From positions 4,369,956 to 4,433,955 of the forward strand of contig CAADRB010000008.1 of NCBI GenBank assembly GCA_900708905.1: DNA of 64,000 nucleotides, given 5' to 3'. The notes below the pieces were generated by a model. The model made no database searches, was not told the origin of the DNA, and saw nothing but the letters and a program-made list of their open reading frames with translations. This document shows, one piece after another, positions 37,201 to 49,100 of the stretch; within the stretch, counting starts at the first letter, position 1, and the number at the start of each line of letters is the position of its first letter. The stretch is from Hymenolepis diminuta (lineage: Eukaryota; Platyhelminthes; Cestoda; Cyclophyllidea; Hymenolepididae). The translations under genes and the position numbers were made by a program.

Positions 37201-39969
37201 CTTAGAATTTTCACATTTGTTAAAATATGCAAAGGTGCAGGGTCGTTGCCGTGCGTGATTTACGTGTTATTATTGAGTTCTGAAATTTGTGCCAATTTTG
37301 AAGGCTAAGTGGATTATAACATTTTTTTGTTGATTTTGCAATTATCTAACTGTAAACTGAAATAAGGCATTTCTATTTGAGGCACCGCTTAGAAGACAGT
37401 TTCAAAAAAAACAGTGAATTAAAACTGCTATTCTAACTGATCTAAGTCTAACTATCAACCAATAAAATGCACACAATATAGTTGAATTCAACGATTTAGC
37501 GAAAATCTATTAAAGGAAAAGACGTGAATAAATGTATATTCCTGCAAATATAAAGACAACATAACTTGTCCACCAATAAGGTACTAATGAGAACTGGGAA
37601 TAAAGCATACACGAAGTCAAGATTAAGGCAAACTAATCAATACGCAAAAGAAGCCTCTGCATTGACCAACACGTTATGGCCAATACACCCAACAATGTTA
37701 ATTCCAGTCTCTAAAAGCTCAACTTCCCTTTTCAAGGAAAATAAGGTAAAAACATATAAGTGGGAAATTGTGAATATTGGCAGAAAAGAAAGCAATGCTC
37801 TTGTGCCACTATCGGGTTGACTGTTCCTCAGGTGCAGCGATAAACAATGACTTTCGGATCCCGATTTTCCGTTGTTTTAAGTCTAATAAAAGACATAAGT
37901 CATAAATAAAAATTCCCTAATCTGAGGAACAAACTTCTCTGCCATTTGTACAAATTATTCCCCTATAGCTATGCATCCTCATGTCCGAAAAACAAGTTAC
38001 GGTGGCAAGACCGACCATCATGCTTAATAACGGGTCAATACGTATTGGACATATATAATCCGGGTGAAAAATCATGAAATTTGAATTTTGGAACGTGAAC
38101 TACCAGTTTAGCAAATGCTGTACAATTCGAATCTAAAATCTGAGGGTGAACTTGAATTTACCCTCAGCACCCTTCTGATCCCTCATCTTTATCATTTGTC
38201 GAATTTTTTAACCGATTTCAGTTGCTTCCCACAATTAAAAACTGTAAACTTGTCTATTTCGGAATTTTACACACAAAAATCATAATTTAACAGCAATACA
38301 TGTTTTTCAGAGTCTTATTGATTACACTTATACAAACATAAGTGTAGAGTTTCGCCATAAAACAATTCGTAACTAGTTTGTAAAATTTCAAATTAAGAAG
38401 TTACGCATGAATGCGAACTTTCATACATAAAAAACCCGAGTCTAGCTCAATTTCCACTAAACAATTCCTACAAAATATCTCAAGTCAAGAAGATCCAACA
38501 TTACAGAAACGAAATCATCATATTTCACTTCCTATTCAATAAATACTTCCATACGTTTTGTACAAATTTAACATAATCACATTCGATCATTTTTGATTGG
38601 GGGTAATTAATTATGGTTTTCAGAAGAGAAATAAAATCAGCTTCTAACTGATAAAGATTGAAAACAACGGAAGCAGTCTTTTGTTATAAATGTACGCCTT
38701 ACCAATATAGTAATTTAGCGATTTACTACTAATATAATGATTTAGACTAACTCTAAAATAGAATGAACAGATACAATTAACAAACTTTCGGAGTTTATCA
38801 AGTCCTATTTAACGTGTTGGATTATAATTATGCCTAATTAAGTGCAGCAACTTATAATATGCCAAAATAAGGCATAAAATAGAGAACAGTTTTACCAACA
38901 CGAGCTGAGAGAGAAGGCGAGTTTCTTGTAAGAGAGGATCTAGGATTCAAAAGCTTTAACTAAATTTCCTTAATGAGCTTGAGCAGTATCCGCAAAATAC
39001 AATCTCAGAGAGCATATATCAACAATTAAGATGTTATCTGCAATTCGAGCGATAAGCCTATAAATAGATTTAAGCGAATCAGAGTTAATATGTGAAATAC
39101 GTAAAGGAATTGTACATTTTAATTAAAATAAATATATTTTACCATGAGTGAACTTCTAGTTTCTATGCTATTAAAAGATAAGAAGCAGCAATCGCAGTTA
39201 TCGCCAGATAACAACACCAAAGTCAGTCTTTTGAAACCAGGTAAATTCGAATTTGTCTCTTTCATCCATCAGATGAATGTAAACTGTTTTGTGAAGTACA
39301 GACACAAACTACGAACCTTGAGAACTAATACACACCTTAACTTTAGCTTTACCTGAATGTCTTTCTCCCAGATGCTTGAGCAATGAACGCCATATTGAAA
39401 AGGCGGACTCAATCTCGACTTTGGCTATACTGTAAAACTGATATCAATATGTTTCTGTTAGGAGTAAATAAAAAGCACCAACAAACAAAGCAGCAGTAAG
39501 GATAAGGCAGAAACAGCCAAAATTTGCTACCAGGATATACAACGCATTTTTGTACGTGATTTAAACTATATTTATTCGCTTTAAAGATAAATGTATGAAT
39601 ATGAAATTAATCATTTAAAATTACTCACAAATCTGGTTGGACTTCCTTATTTGTCACTAAATCAGGACTATAGCCTGGAGTCGATTCACGATGTTCCGTA
39701 GATGAAACAACTAAATTAATCAAAGAGTAAAGGTTATTATTGACATACCATCATCCTTACAGTCACTACCATGGTCTTTCGATGAATCTAAATTGGGAAG
39801 AGAGGTTGCTACTGAGAGTTTATCAGGAACTCGCATTCTCTGATTAATATCATTTTTATACTCCCATTCATACTTTGATATTAATGGAGGCTGAAGCGGA
39901 TCCATGTTATATACTTTCCGCTGATTGGCTCGCATGTGATTCTCATATGTGTGCAGTATTTGCAGAGAG
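31279..39969 (-). CDS. MFF: Mitochondrial fission factor homologue (tail-anchored)
   Basis: MFF is a tail-anchored outer mitochondrial and peroxisomal membrane protein that recruits the dynamin DRP1 for fission. Coding exons on the minus strand: 39935 (or 39905) to 39749, 39710-39629 and 31555-31279. The exon carrying the start begins at a 3' splice site at 39969. Splicing is phase-consistent and gives 181 aa (or 171 from the second ATG). The N-terminal block EWEYKNDINQRMRVPDKLSV matches the conserved MFF recruitment motif. The C-terminus has a short coiled coil (RLAENRLNNLEIHVARL, LRTLEQQQ) and a hydrophobic anchor ending LLSGLFK with a basic residue, as in MFF/Tango11. Vertebrate proteins are longer (about 220-340 aa), so the middle is reduced or additional exons exist. 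The 8.07-kb second intron contains a solo LTR and a family-R repeat. Linking the two ends into one gene is inference from both MFF hallmarks and the phase match. Confidence 0.75.
35689..36019 (+). repeat. Solo LTR, copy 2 (331 bp)
   Basis: This is the best-preserved copy of the family. It begins TGCTATAG and ends TTATTACA, the canonical TG...CA ends, and is flanked by a perfect 5-bp target duplication GATAT (35684-35688 and 36020-36024). It contains tatataa and aataaa in the middle. It lies in the large MFF intron, on the strand opposite to the gene. Confidence 0.88.
38004..38262 (+). repeat. Dispersed repeat family R, copy 2
   Basis: This copy aligns with 14410-14766 and 45071-45410. Shared phrases include aagaccgaccatcatg, gaactaccagttta, and the end ttcagttgcttcccacaatt followed by aaaaactgtaaac. 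It is 5'-truncated or more diverged than the others at its left end. It lies in the MFF intron. Confidence 0.55.
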
Positions 39970-40960
39970 CTAAAACATATTCTCATCAAAGGGAAAATTA
40001 ACATATTAAGTAAGTTTAACATCTAATTTTAATTTACATTTTGAACTTTAAAAATTATTTCTCATTAATCTTTTTATCTATTGTTGAAATTGATGTAGAC
40101 ATATAAAAAATAGTGATGGAATATTTTATTTAATTATTGATAAAAAATATTCATGAACGGAAGTAATATGCTTAATGAGAGTGGACTATTGTTTTACCAA
40201 TTGTGATTGTTATTTATATGAAAACGTATGCTCAATATGAACTTTTTTCCTGACATCGTATCGATTATTCATTTTATGCGTAAAATGGGTTACGCTAATC
40301 ACACCCTTTATTCTTACGTGACAGACTGCCGTCATCATTTACATGTCTACATAGGGGTGCCGATGATTATACTTCCTTATCTCACTAAAGTCAAACATAG
40401 TTAGAATTCATGTGACAAAATTTCCTTAATTACGTCATCCTTAACCTTTTTCCGTCATAACTACGCATAGATAGAAGTGGAAGATTGTGATATCTTCTCA
40501 AGTGTCAGTTAGTCTTTATTCGGTAATATAGTTTAACTATTTTTAAAGCTCAGTGATAGTGTCGGTATTACACCTACTAATTCCGGTAATAGTCAAATAT
40601 TTTAAATCGTTCATTCGTTGAATTTATAAATCTAAATCTATAATTAGAGTTCATTTCACGCTAAGACTCATCTGATTTCAGCTGAATGATCTCGCCACAG
40701 ATGAAAGCATTCAAATACATGTATGATCTCCTCCTTAATGAAATACAAACTCTCAAATGAAATAACAAAGAGCACATAGAAGAAAATATAATTATTCACA
40801 AATCTCAATTAACCACACGGAAAAAGCAACATTATTTGTTCGTTCGTTCAATCAAACAAGGGGTAACAATATCGAATGGATATGTGACAATGAGGGGATA
40901 ATGGGACTGAGGGTCAGAGCATAAAATAAGCTTCAAGTATTTTTCACAGCTTTCCACTTT

Positions 40961-42038
40961 TCAATTTGAGGAATCCGAATTACTATTAGAAGATATCGAG
41001 TGATGCAATATTTCCTTGTTTCTCCGGTCTACCCATTCTGAATCACTGTATTCCGTTATTGTGGATATTGTGTCGAGTGCCTCAATTTCTTGAGTAACAT
41101 CAAGAGGGGGACAACATCCGTGATTATTGGGAATATTAACTCCAGGGCCTGGTAGAGCAATAACCATTTTCCTAACGGGGTTTTGATAGTCAGATTGGTT
41201 ACTATTTGATGGAACAGGCTGAGATGTAGTCGGTACTGGGGAATTTGAAAAAGCATTGTTTTGATTATCGTCATTCATAGCATTAACTCCATAAAAGGTT
41301 GGATTAACGGACCCGACAGTATCGCGTTGACGGTCGTTTGGATTAAATTTTCCACGTGGACCACTTTCAAGCGGATTATTCTTATTTGCTGGCCTGCAGA
41401 GATTCATGAAAAATTGACGACATGAAGACATTGCGGTGGAGAATGAAATGCGGAGGTTACAGTGGTCCTGGCAGTCATGATTTTCATGTGGGTACGCTTT
41501 AAATTGCGTGCTAACTTAGCTACCAATGAGAGGCCAGAATAACGATAGCGTAACGCTCTCTTAACTACTCCTTAGTTATTTTATGGTGAAATCTGATGGT
41601 TTATCTAACATTAAAAGTCATTCATTCGTTTGTTCGCTCCTTCATCAATTCATCCTGATTGATAGATTAAGCACAATTACATAACCAGTTAGGCTTTTTG
41701 TTTAAATTCACACGTATATTTACCCGTATATTTGTATTTTTATTATAAGAGTGTTTATCATAAATTTCTAGATTACTGAATGTGCATCGATTTGGATCAG
41801 TCTGGCGACTTCTGACTTGACAGGCAGTAAGAGAATCATAAAAAAATTAGCTATGCAGGTCCTAAAGGGGGAAATATTTATCAATCAGCTCTCCACTTTC
41901 TCGCAAAGTTGTAAATTCCCTTACATGACATGAATCTGCAATGGATTCAGCGGCATTTTCGCAGTAGCATCACAAATCTCCGAAGAATCAGATTCAATTT
42001 TATCATTGCATTTACCGTAATTGTATTGACACACAACA
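40961..42038 (-). CDS. Unknown Asn/Ser-rich protein, 3' exons
   Basis: The last exon (41393-40961) is open for 143 codons to a stop. Its product is rich in Asn, Ser and Pro, with acidic patches (VTQEIEALDTISTITEYSDS) and the phrase VNPTFYGVN. A candidate penultimate exon (42038-41925, 114 nt) has a good acceptor, a GTAAGG donor and matching phase 2, and adds a Cys-containing piece (VVCQYNYGKCNDKIESDSS). Upstream exons were not found. Alternatively, translation could start at an ATG at 41431, reading through the internal acceptor and giving 156 aa. No family is recognised. Low complexity makes comparison hard, but the length and composition argue for a real exon. The stop lies about 1 kb upstream of the MFF 5' exon. 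Confidence 0.55.
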
Positions 42039-43063
42039 CTAGAAAATAATAAAATTACACAACTTAAAAATGCACCTTATTAAAATTAGTAAGTTTCTCA
42101 AATCAGAGGTTTCTGAATGACTTTTTTCTATGGTAGATGGAGATTATATATCATTGACGAGATATGTTCAGTAAGTGGCATAACACTGGGTATATGATAA
42201 TCTCCTATTAAAGCTGCAAACCTCTAGCTAAAGATGGCGAGTCGAGATCGCTTAAGTCTCTTTCTTGGTTTGAGAAATCAACAGTTGAATCTCCGTAAAG
42301 TGGTAAAAGTAAAAACAAAAATTGTGGTTTGTTCGAACACCGTTAGATCGAAATCCTGAAGTTGAATTCAAACTTGTAAAGAATTGTCCATGTCTAATAA
42401 TTTCATGTTCAAAATTGCTCTGCGATATTAAAAGAAAATGTTTCTACAAAAATATGACCTTCAGGATGAAAAATTACAAGTCAAACTTGAAAAGAATGTC
42501 AAAACGCCTTAATGTTAATTGTAGAACCCTCTTTGCAATGTACTTAAATCTGAAAGTCATGTATCCTACTGTCAAATTCGCATCATCAATACGGCTTTTA
42601 ATTAAATGGACTTATTATTTCTATTTGAGCATGCCTGCTAGCGGTTTTTAACGCTATTATCTAGAGTTATGACAGAAATGGGAATGTAAGTGAATGAATG
42701 TAGTGTTGTGGCTAAGTAACTCAATGTCTCGGTTCTCTGTTTCGATGAAGAATCAAAGTAAACATAACGACACTTGACCAATAAATAAAATGTATTATTT
42801 TTATAATAAAGATGTATGTGATTAATTTTGGATAACATATTCCAGCGGAGAGAAACTCGGTTAAACGGGAATAATTTCGAATTAGGGAGTTAGTGGAAAA
42901 TGTAAACCACAGCACACACATTCCAATGCGAATTTAAATTAAAAATTTTTCTGGTAGTTTGACTGATCTTATTGCCTTCTTAATAAAGAAATATGTATTC
43001 TTGAAAATTAACATCTTAATGCCTATTAAGACAAACACGAAAACGATATACATACAAAACGTA

Positions 43064-43081
43064 TTTATTAACTAATTTATT
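43064..43081 (-). terminator. Poly(A) signals of the coiled-coil gene
   Basis: Two AATAAA hexamers on the minus strand (43064-43069 and 43076-43081) lie 80-95 nt downstream of the proposed stop codon at 43158. This supports the terminal exon there. Confidence 0.5.
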
Positions 43082-43157
43082 GAGAGTAACAAGTGCTAAA
43101 GGAGTACAAATGGAACATTTTTAGTAATAATTTAGTGTTAATGGCGGTAAATACATT

Positions 43158-46100
43158 TTAATACATCTGTGCGACGCTTTCTGGTTCAGCAGCCAGGGTT
43201 TCTGCTTCTGCTCCTGCAACTACAAAAGAGGAAAATTGAAGAGAAATATATGGTTAAGAAAAATTTTACATCTGTGAGAAGAATTATAACTGTCAACAAT
43301 TTTTGTTCACTCTAAAATGTTAAATCTGTTATGACTAAGACTACGAAAATGTAGATGATTATTCGCTTCCATTAACTTCGAAAATTATTACAAAATCACT
43401 ATGACTTCCTAGGAATAATTCGCAAGAGTCACGAGTTTTGTTGAAGATACTGCTAAGGTTAATAACAGACAACAAGCTTTCCAATGTTCGAATGCTAGGA
43501 ATTGTGGGTAAACAAATTATATTTTAAATCATAAATGAAATTCGGTAGAGATAGAGGAACGAATACCAGGAAGGACTGGAAATGGAGATTGCAGAACGGC
43601 GGAGAGAATCTGAAAAACAAGCGTGGCAGATAATAGCCAAATTGGCTAGGTCACCGCAAGACAGAGGCTAGTAAAAATAGATAATTTGATATTCGGAAGA
43701 TGCGCTTTCGCTGCCTGAGGGGAAAGAGGGGGTAAAATGGAGTTATTGCATTCGGTTTATGCAAACAATAAAAAAACAACATAATTTTAAATAAAAACGG
43801 TTTCAAATAAAATGTAATTGGAAAAATAATTTTGAAAACATTTAGAAAGAGCATTCCCTCAACATTAAACAGATAACGATAGGGAAACGGGTAATGTGTT
43901 TACTCAAGATTCCCAATATGTTATTTAAATTACAAAGAGGCTCTATGATATAAAAGGTTGGATTAATTTTCATCAAAATCAAAATTTTCAATGGAATCAT
44001 GTAAACTCATGAACTAATCTGATATTTAGAGTTGGGCAAGGACTGTACAAACAGATTCAGACACATGTCTATACTAAGGATACTTGCGTAGTGTTTCATG
44101 AAACGTTGGTAGGTTGGGACGTTGAATTTGTAACAGGAAGCCAGTGGCTCACTGGTGTTAAATGTTACATCTTTGTGTGACATTTTCTTAAATTGCTTCC
44201 TAGAAGTATTACAAATACAGCGTACTCACTTTTCCCTGATAGGCCCACTGGAATTTAGAAAACATAAAAGGTAAATCTGGTTCATTCAGTTTCTAATTTG
44301 TTTAACACTGCAGCTAAAGCAAAGCAGCGAAATATTACGAAAGAAAACGTCAATAAGCAAGCGAGTAGCATAGTCAAAAAATTGCATCTTTTGAGTTTTT
44401 AAGAGTCTAAAAAGTTGTCAAATGTCACATATATTACTTCAAGATGGGTTAATGGTAAAGACGTATTTTTTTATTCGATGTACTTTTAGCTTTTACGCGA
44501 GAGTATGATATCAAAATTATTTATGGCACTCTTCCCTACACATACCTTCTATGAAATCATTTCAACTGTGAAATCAACACAAACCATAAGTAGTTAAAAG
44601 ATGTATTTGGTCTATTTTACTATTTATTATTATAATCCATAAAAACGCAAAAAACGTGGTACTTTTTGTAGAAAACATTTAAACAGGAGCAAAAGATCAA
44701 ATAGCCCAATAACGGATAAAGAGACGGGATCACTCAAACGTTATATTTATCGTTTCGTGTCCTGGTTCCGAATTTCGAATTTCAAGATTCCTAGGTTTTT
44801 AAATAAGCTCACATTTAGGATGTTAAGAGTTTACAGATTAATTTCTTTGAGTTGTTTGTCATAACATCTCGGTAAATTTCTCTCATCTATTTGCTTTAAA
44901 TGTACAATTTTCATAAAATCTTATCATGTGGACGATTGCTTGATAATGCGTGTGAAAAAGGGGGAGGGGTTAAAAAATAATCAAATAATCTATTTTTCTA
45001 AAATGAAAATAAGAAATAATTTACAGAGCAATATAACTTAAATGGCCTTAAAATATTTTACCTAGCCCATCTTTGCCATGCTAAGACTGTAAACTGCTGT
45101 AAGATTATTTTGCCTTCTCAACTATGGAAAGAAAAATATCAGTTAGTGTCAAGACCTACCATCATGATCAAAAAATTGGTTAACAAGTACTGGAAATCGT
45201 AAATGAGCATTCACTGCAATCTAGGGAGCAAAGTTGGAACTTTGAAAGTGAACTTCCCTTTCACTAACTACTGTACAACCTGAATCCAAAATTCTGATAC
45301 CTTGACGTCGTCCTCAGCATCTTTTTGATCCTCTTCCCTTCATCATCCGCTGGACTTTCTAATAACCGGTTTAGGTGCTTTTAGCAGTAAAAAATAGTAA
45401 ACATTTGTAATGCTGTGGGAAAAAATAATAAAAAACCTGACAAATCCAGAGTTCAATCGGAGAAAGGTTTTTAACTGTGTTACTTTCTTCCTTTATTTCT
45501 GCCTATTTCTCATCCCATATCTAATCCTTTACAGTTAGTCATGTTATTATTTCTTCAGTAATCACGGGTTAAATTTGGAAGCTTGAAGGAAGGAAAAAGA
45601 GCTAACAAAACGCTTGTGTTTGCATTATGAACGGAAGGTGTGAACACCTGGTATATACTAAGTATATTCATAGCAGCATTAATAAAGCCAAATGTATATG
45701 AATAAATGTCGTAAATATTGTCGAAGTGAAGGTTAAGTAAATACTTGTCTGCCAAATAAATTCAAAAATAAGTTACAATGACGGTCTAGTGGGACATCAG
45801 GGTCAAATAAACAGCTTTAACCATGGTCAATACTGACGAGATTAGTTATTCAAACAAATGCCGTAATAGTAATAAGCAGTAAATAAATATCAACTGGCTC
45901 AATTTCCACAAATTTAAATAAAAGCATATATAAGTGCTCTACAGTGATGTCTAAATATGAAAGGAAACTAAGGGAGATTAAAAGCACAAACCCTGAATTA
46001 AAATAGATAAAGGAATCAGGAAATTTGGTTAAAATTTGGAAAATTTATGATATAAATATTACACGATAAGGTGGGTGTGATGAATAGTAGAGAAAAAATT

Positions 46101-49100
46101 ACAGCATTACAAAAAATAAAATATGTGGTGTCAATACTTATTAAATCTTTTTAAACGTCGGATTTTTATTCTCAAGAACGTTTTTTACTCTGCAAGAGGT
46201 GACAAATTATCCCTAACAAAACTTGGAGCAAATAATTCACCTTGACCTCAAGGTGCTTTACATGACTATCGTGCATCCTTAAAATATTTATTTATTTAGT
46301 GTGTGCTTGATTGAGATGTAGTATCCACTAGGACAATAATAGCTCCCATTTTGTCTTGAGTTCCATCCAAATATTCCTATTATCAATGATACTAAATATA
46401 CTCTACTGTTTAACACGTACATTATCTTGACCATCACTCCATATTACCCCTACGTTACTGTTGTAAACAGGGATAGGCACAGAACACAGTGCCTCCTTTC
46501 TTACAAGACTCCTTCCAATATACCTATTAGTTTCAACTTTGTTGTCTCTCCCCATCTTTTCCTTAAAATGAAGACTGACAAAACTAGATTAGCTTGCAAA
46601 TATATAGCATATATATAAAATTTAAAAGTAAGTTGATTTCGTATAAAAACTAACATTGAGCAATATCAAGTGAAATAAATGCATGAGCATCGAAATTGTA
46701 ATTAATCCTCAATCCAAACTGCAACTCCTACACATAAAATTATGGTGCAACCTTGTGATTGAAGATAAAATGATGGTTAAGTTTTCCATTAGTGCGATCA
46801 AAAAAAATAATTCTAACGTCTAACGCCTAACACACCAGTTAATATAGTAGCCAAAAATGCAAATTCAGCTAATTATTAAAGAGATATTCTGTATTTGGCT
46901 CTCATTTATTGAATCTCATTTTCATTCTTTTTCAAACTAAAAGTTTTCACTTTTAGTTTGATGACATCTAATAATGGTCTCACCTCTATCGTATTAGCTT
47001 GGCCTCATTAATGAACAAACAACTCCCAATATCTACCAGTTCTACTCCATCACTTACATTTGTCTCGTGGATCGACTACCTACCAGTGTTCTGTGGTTAA
47101 TCAACTTCACTAAACTACCTAGTTATGAATATCGGAAATTTAACTTTGGATGTCTTGGAAATAGCGGATCCCAGGCATTCGGTTAGTAAGTTATTACAAT
47201 CAGCATCCCAGTAAGCGGTGGGAGGCGACGCTTTGATTGTGTTAAATAATTAGAACACCACCTTCAACGTTCTGCTCTTATCCTTTAGAAGGGACAAATG
47301 TAATCAGTCAAATTTGAACGCTTCGTACATGAACTCAATAAGAAACTCGTTTGCCAAACCTTCAAAATCAAACTTCCAAACTTGCGCATGAGGCAGTGGA
47401 CAAATGAGGACAACCTGTTGAAATGAAAATTCAAATGATTTAAGACTCCTTTAATACTTTCAATTCCCACCGTAAGCCTCTCAATGGGTTAATTACTATT
47501 TTCCGTGTTTTGAGGTTTTCTTACGATTAAAAATCGTAAATAATTTTTTTAGCTCTCGGTAATATTAGTGCAAATTAGCTGCAGAAAAACATAAATCCAC
47601 GGTCATCACATTTTATTCATATACAGATGTATTTCCAAAATTTCACGTTAAACCGCTATCATTTTTTACTTAATAGCAAAGCAGTTTTAGTCCTGACAGT
47701 AAAGCTTCTTTGGTAATCCTAACAAGTTAGACTTAATGATATTTCCCACAGATACAATAATCTTCTTAATTGCAAACAGGGTATGAAGCCTTTCCTAAAT
47801 AAAAAGACTACATATATATTCGAAAATTGGAAATGAATAAGAGGGGAAAGAAGGAAGAAGTAGGAATTTTGATTTGAAAGAAAACGTCAAAGAAGGTTAT
47901 TACTGAGCGAGAGAAACCCGGGCGGTGATAGAGAGAGCTTATTGAGATTGACAGATTTCACAGTGGTAACTGCTGATGGTTTATCCGAAAAGTTAAATTA
48001 ACCCAAAAAAGTGAGAATATTCTTCTTAAGGATAGTAATCAGGTTCATTCAAAGACTCAGCTATACCATATCTTTATCTAATTGGAAAAGTTTCCTGTTA
48101 ACAAATAACTTTTATATTAATTGTGTAGAAAAACTTGATTGTGCATTGTAGGAAAACGAGAGAAATGGCAATGAAGAAACCGAAACATTTTCAGCTTCTC
48201 CACAAAATCATAATCAGAATAAAATGTTATACTTATAAGGCCCATTTAAACCCGTTTGTATTAAGCTACCGATAAGGAATTCCAATGTTTGGTTTAAGGA
48301 ATTTGAGGATATTTGTTGTTCATCATATTTAATTAATTACTAGAGGTGCCTTTGTGTGAGTTCTGTTGAGTTTCGCTGCTTTTAAATATTCTTACTAGTC
48401 CCATCACCTGTTTATGAATGGAAGACATAACCAATTCAAGTGGTATAACCACCTATTTAATTATGTTGGCTGGCCAAGAAGTTCTGATTTTTAGAAACAT
48501 TAACTCATTCAGAAAACCGGGACTCAAATATTGAGATTTGGAACATTGAAATATTTTAAATTGGGGGGAGAGGGTGATTCCTTGGTTCTGACGATAAAAA
48601 GAACGACTCATGGTGTCCTATTCGATTCGTCGTTCCACCCTTAACGGAGCCATTTTTGTCCCTTTTTGCGTATTCAAATATTATTCCATGGTTAAAAAAT
48701 GGAGGTTGTTGTATTGCCTTTATAATAATAATTCACCTTATGTGTAACTGATTAATCTTGATTTAAGACCAGTTAGGGGTACTGCGGCATGGCAAACTAG
48801 TCTTCAGATCCCTTCAAGCACAGTAAACCCCGATACTTTCTGCTTTGTTAAAACATCTTAGCTAATATCAACTAGGTGATCTTCTGCTGTAAGAAGAGAC
48901 GTATTTATCGAGGTGAATCGGTTAATGTACTGGTAACACCATAGTCATAAACTTATTCAAAAACTATGAGACTAGTCCAAAAATTTCAACTTTGAAAAAG
49001 GAGGACATGACACAATAAATTACATTATTTAAACAAAGTGAATAACCTAATTAATTATGTGTCGAAGTAAGACACTTCTGTTGCCTTAACGATAGTTTTT

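Noticed and set aside
37566..37820. 84-codon plus-strand open frame
   Set aside because: No domain or splice partner, and it lies in the MFF intron on the opposite strand; probably accidental.
42218..42304. Minus-strand segment reading FLFLLLPLYGDSTVDFSNQE, possible signal-peptide exon
   Set aside because: No ATG, a poor acceptor, and its donor phase does not match the exon at 42038.
43540..43680. Less AT-rich patch resembling a LINE fragment
   Set aside because: Only short, interrupted frames; no reverse transcriptase or endonuclease motif visible.
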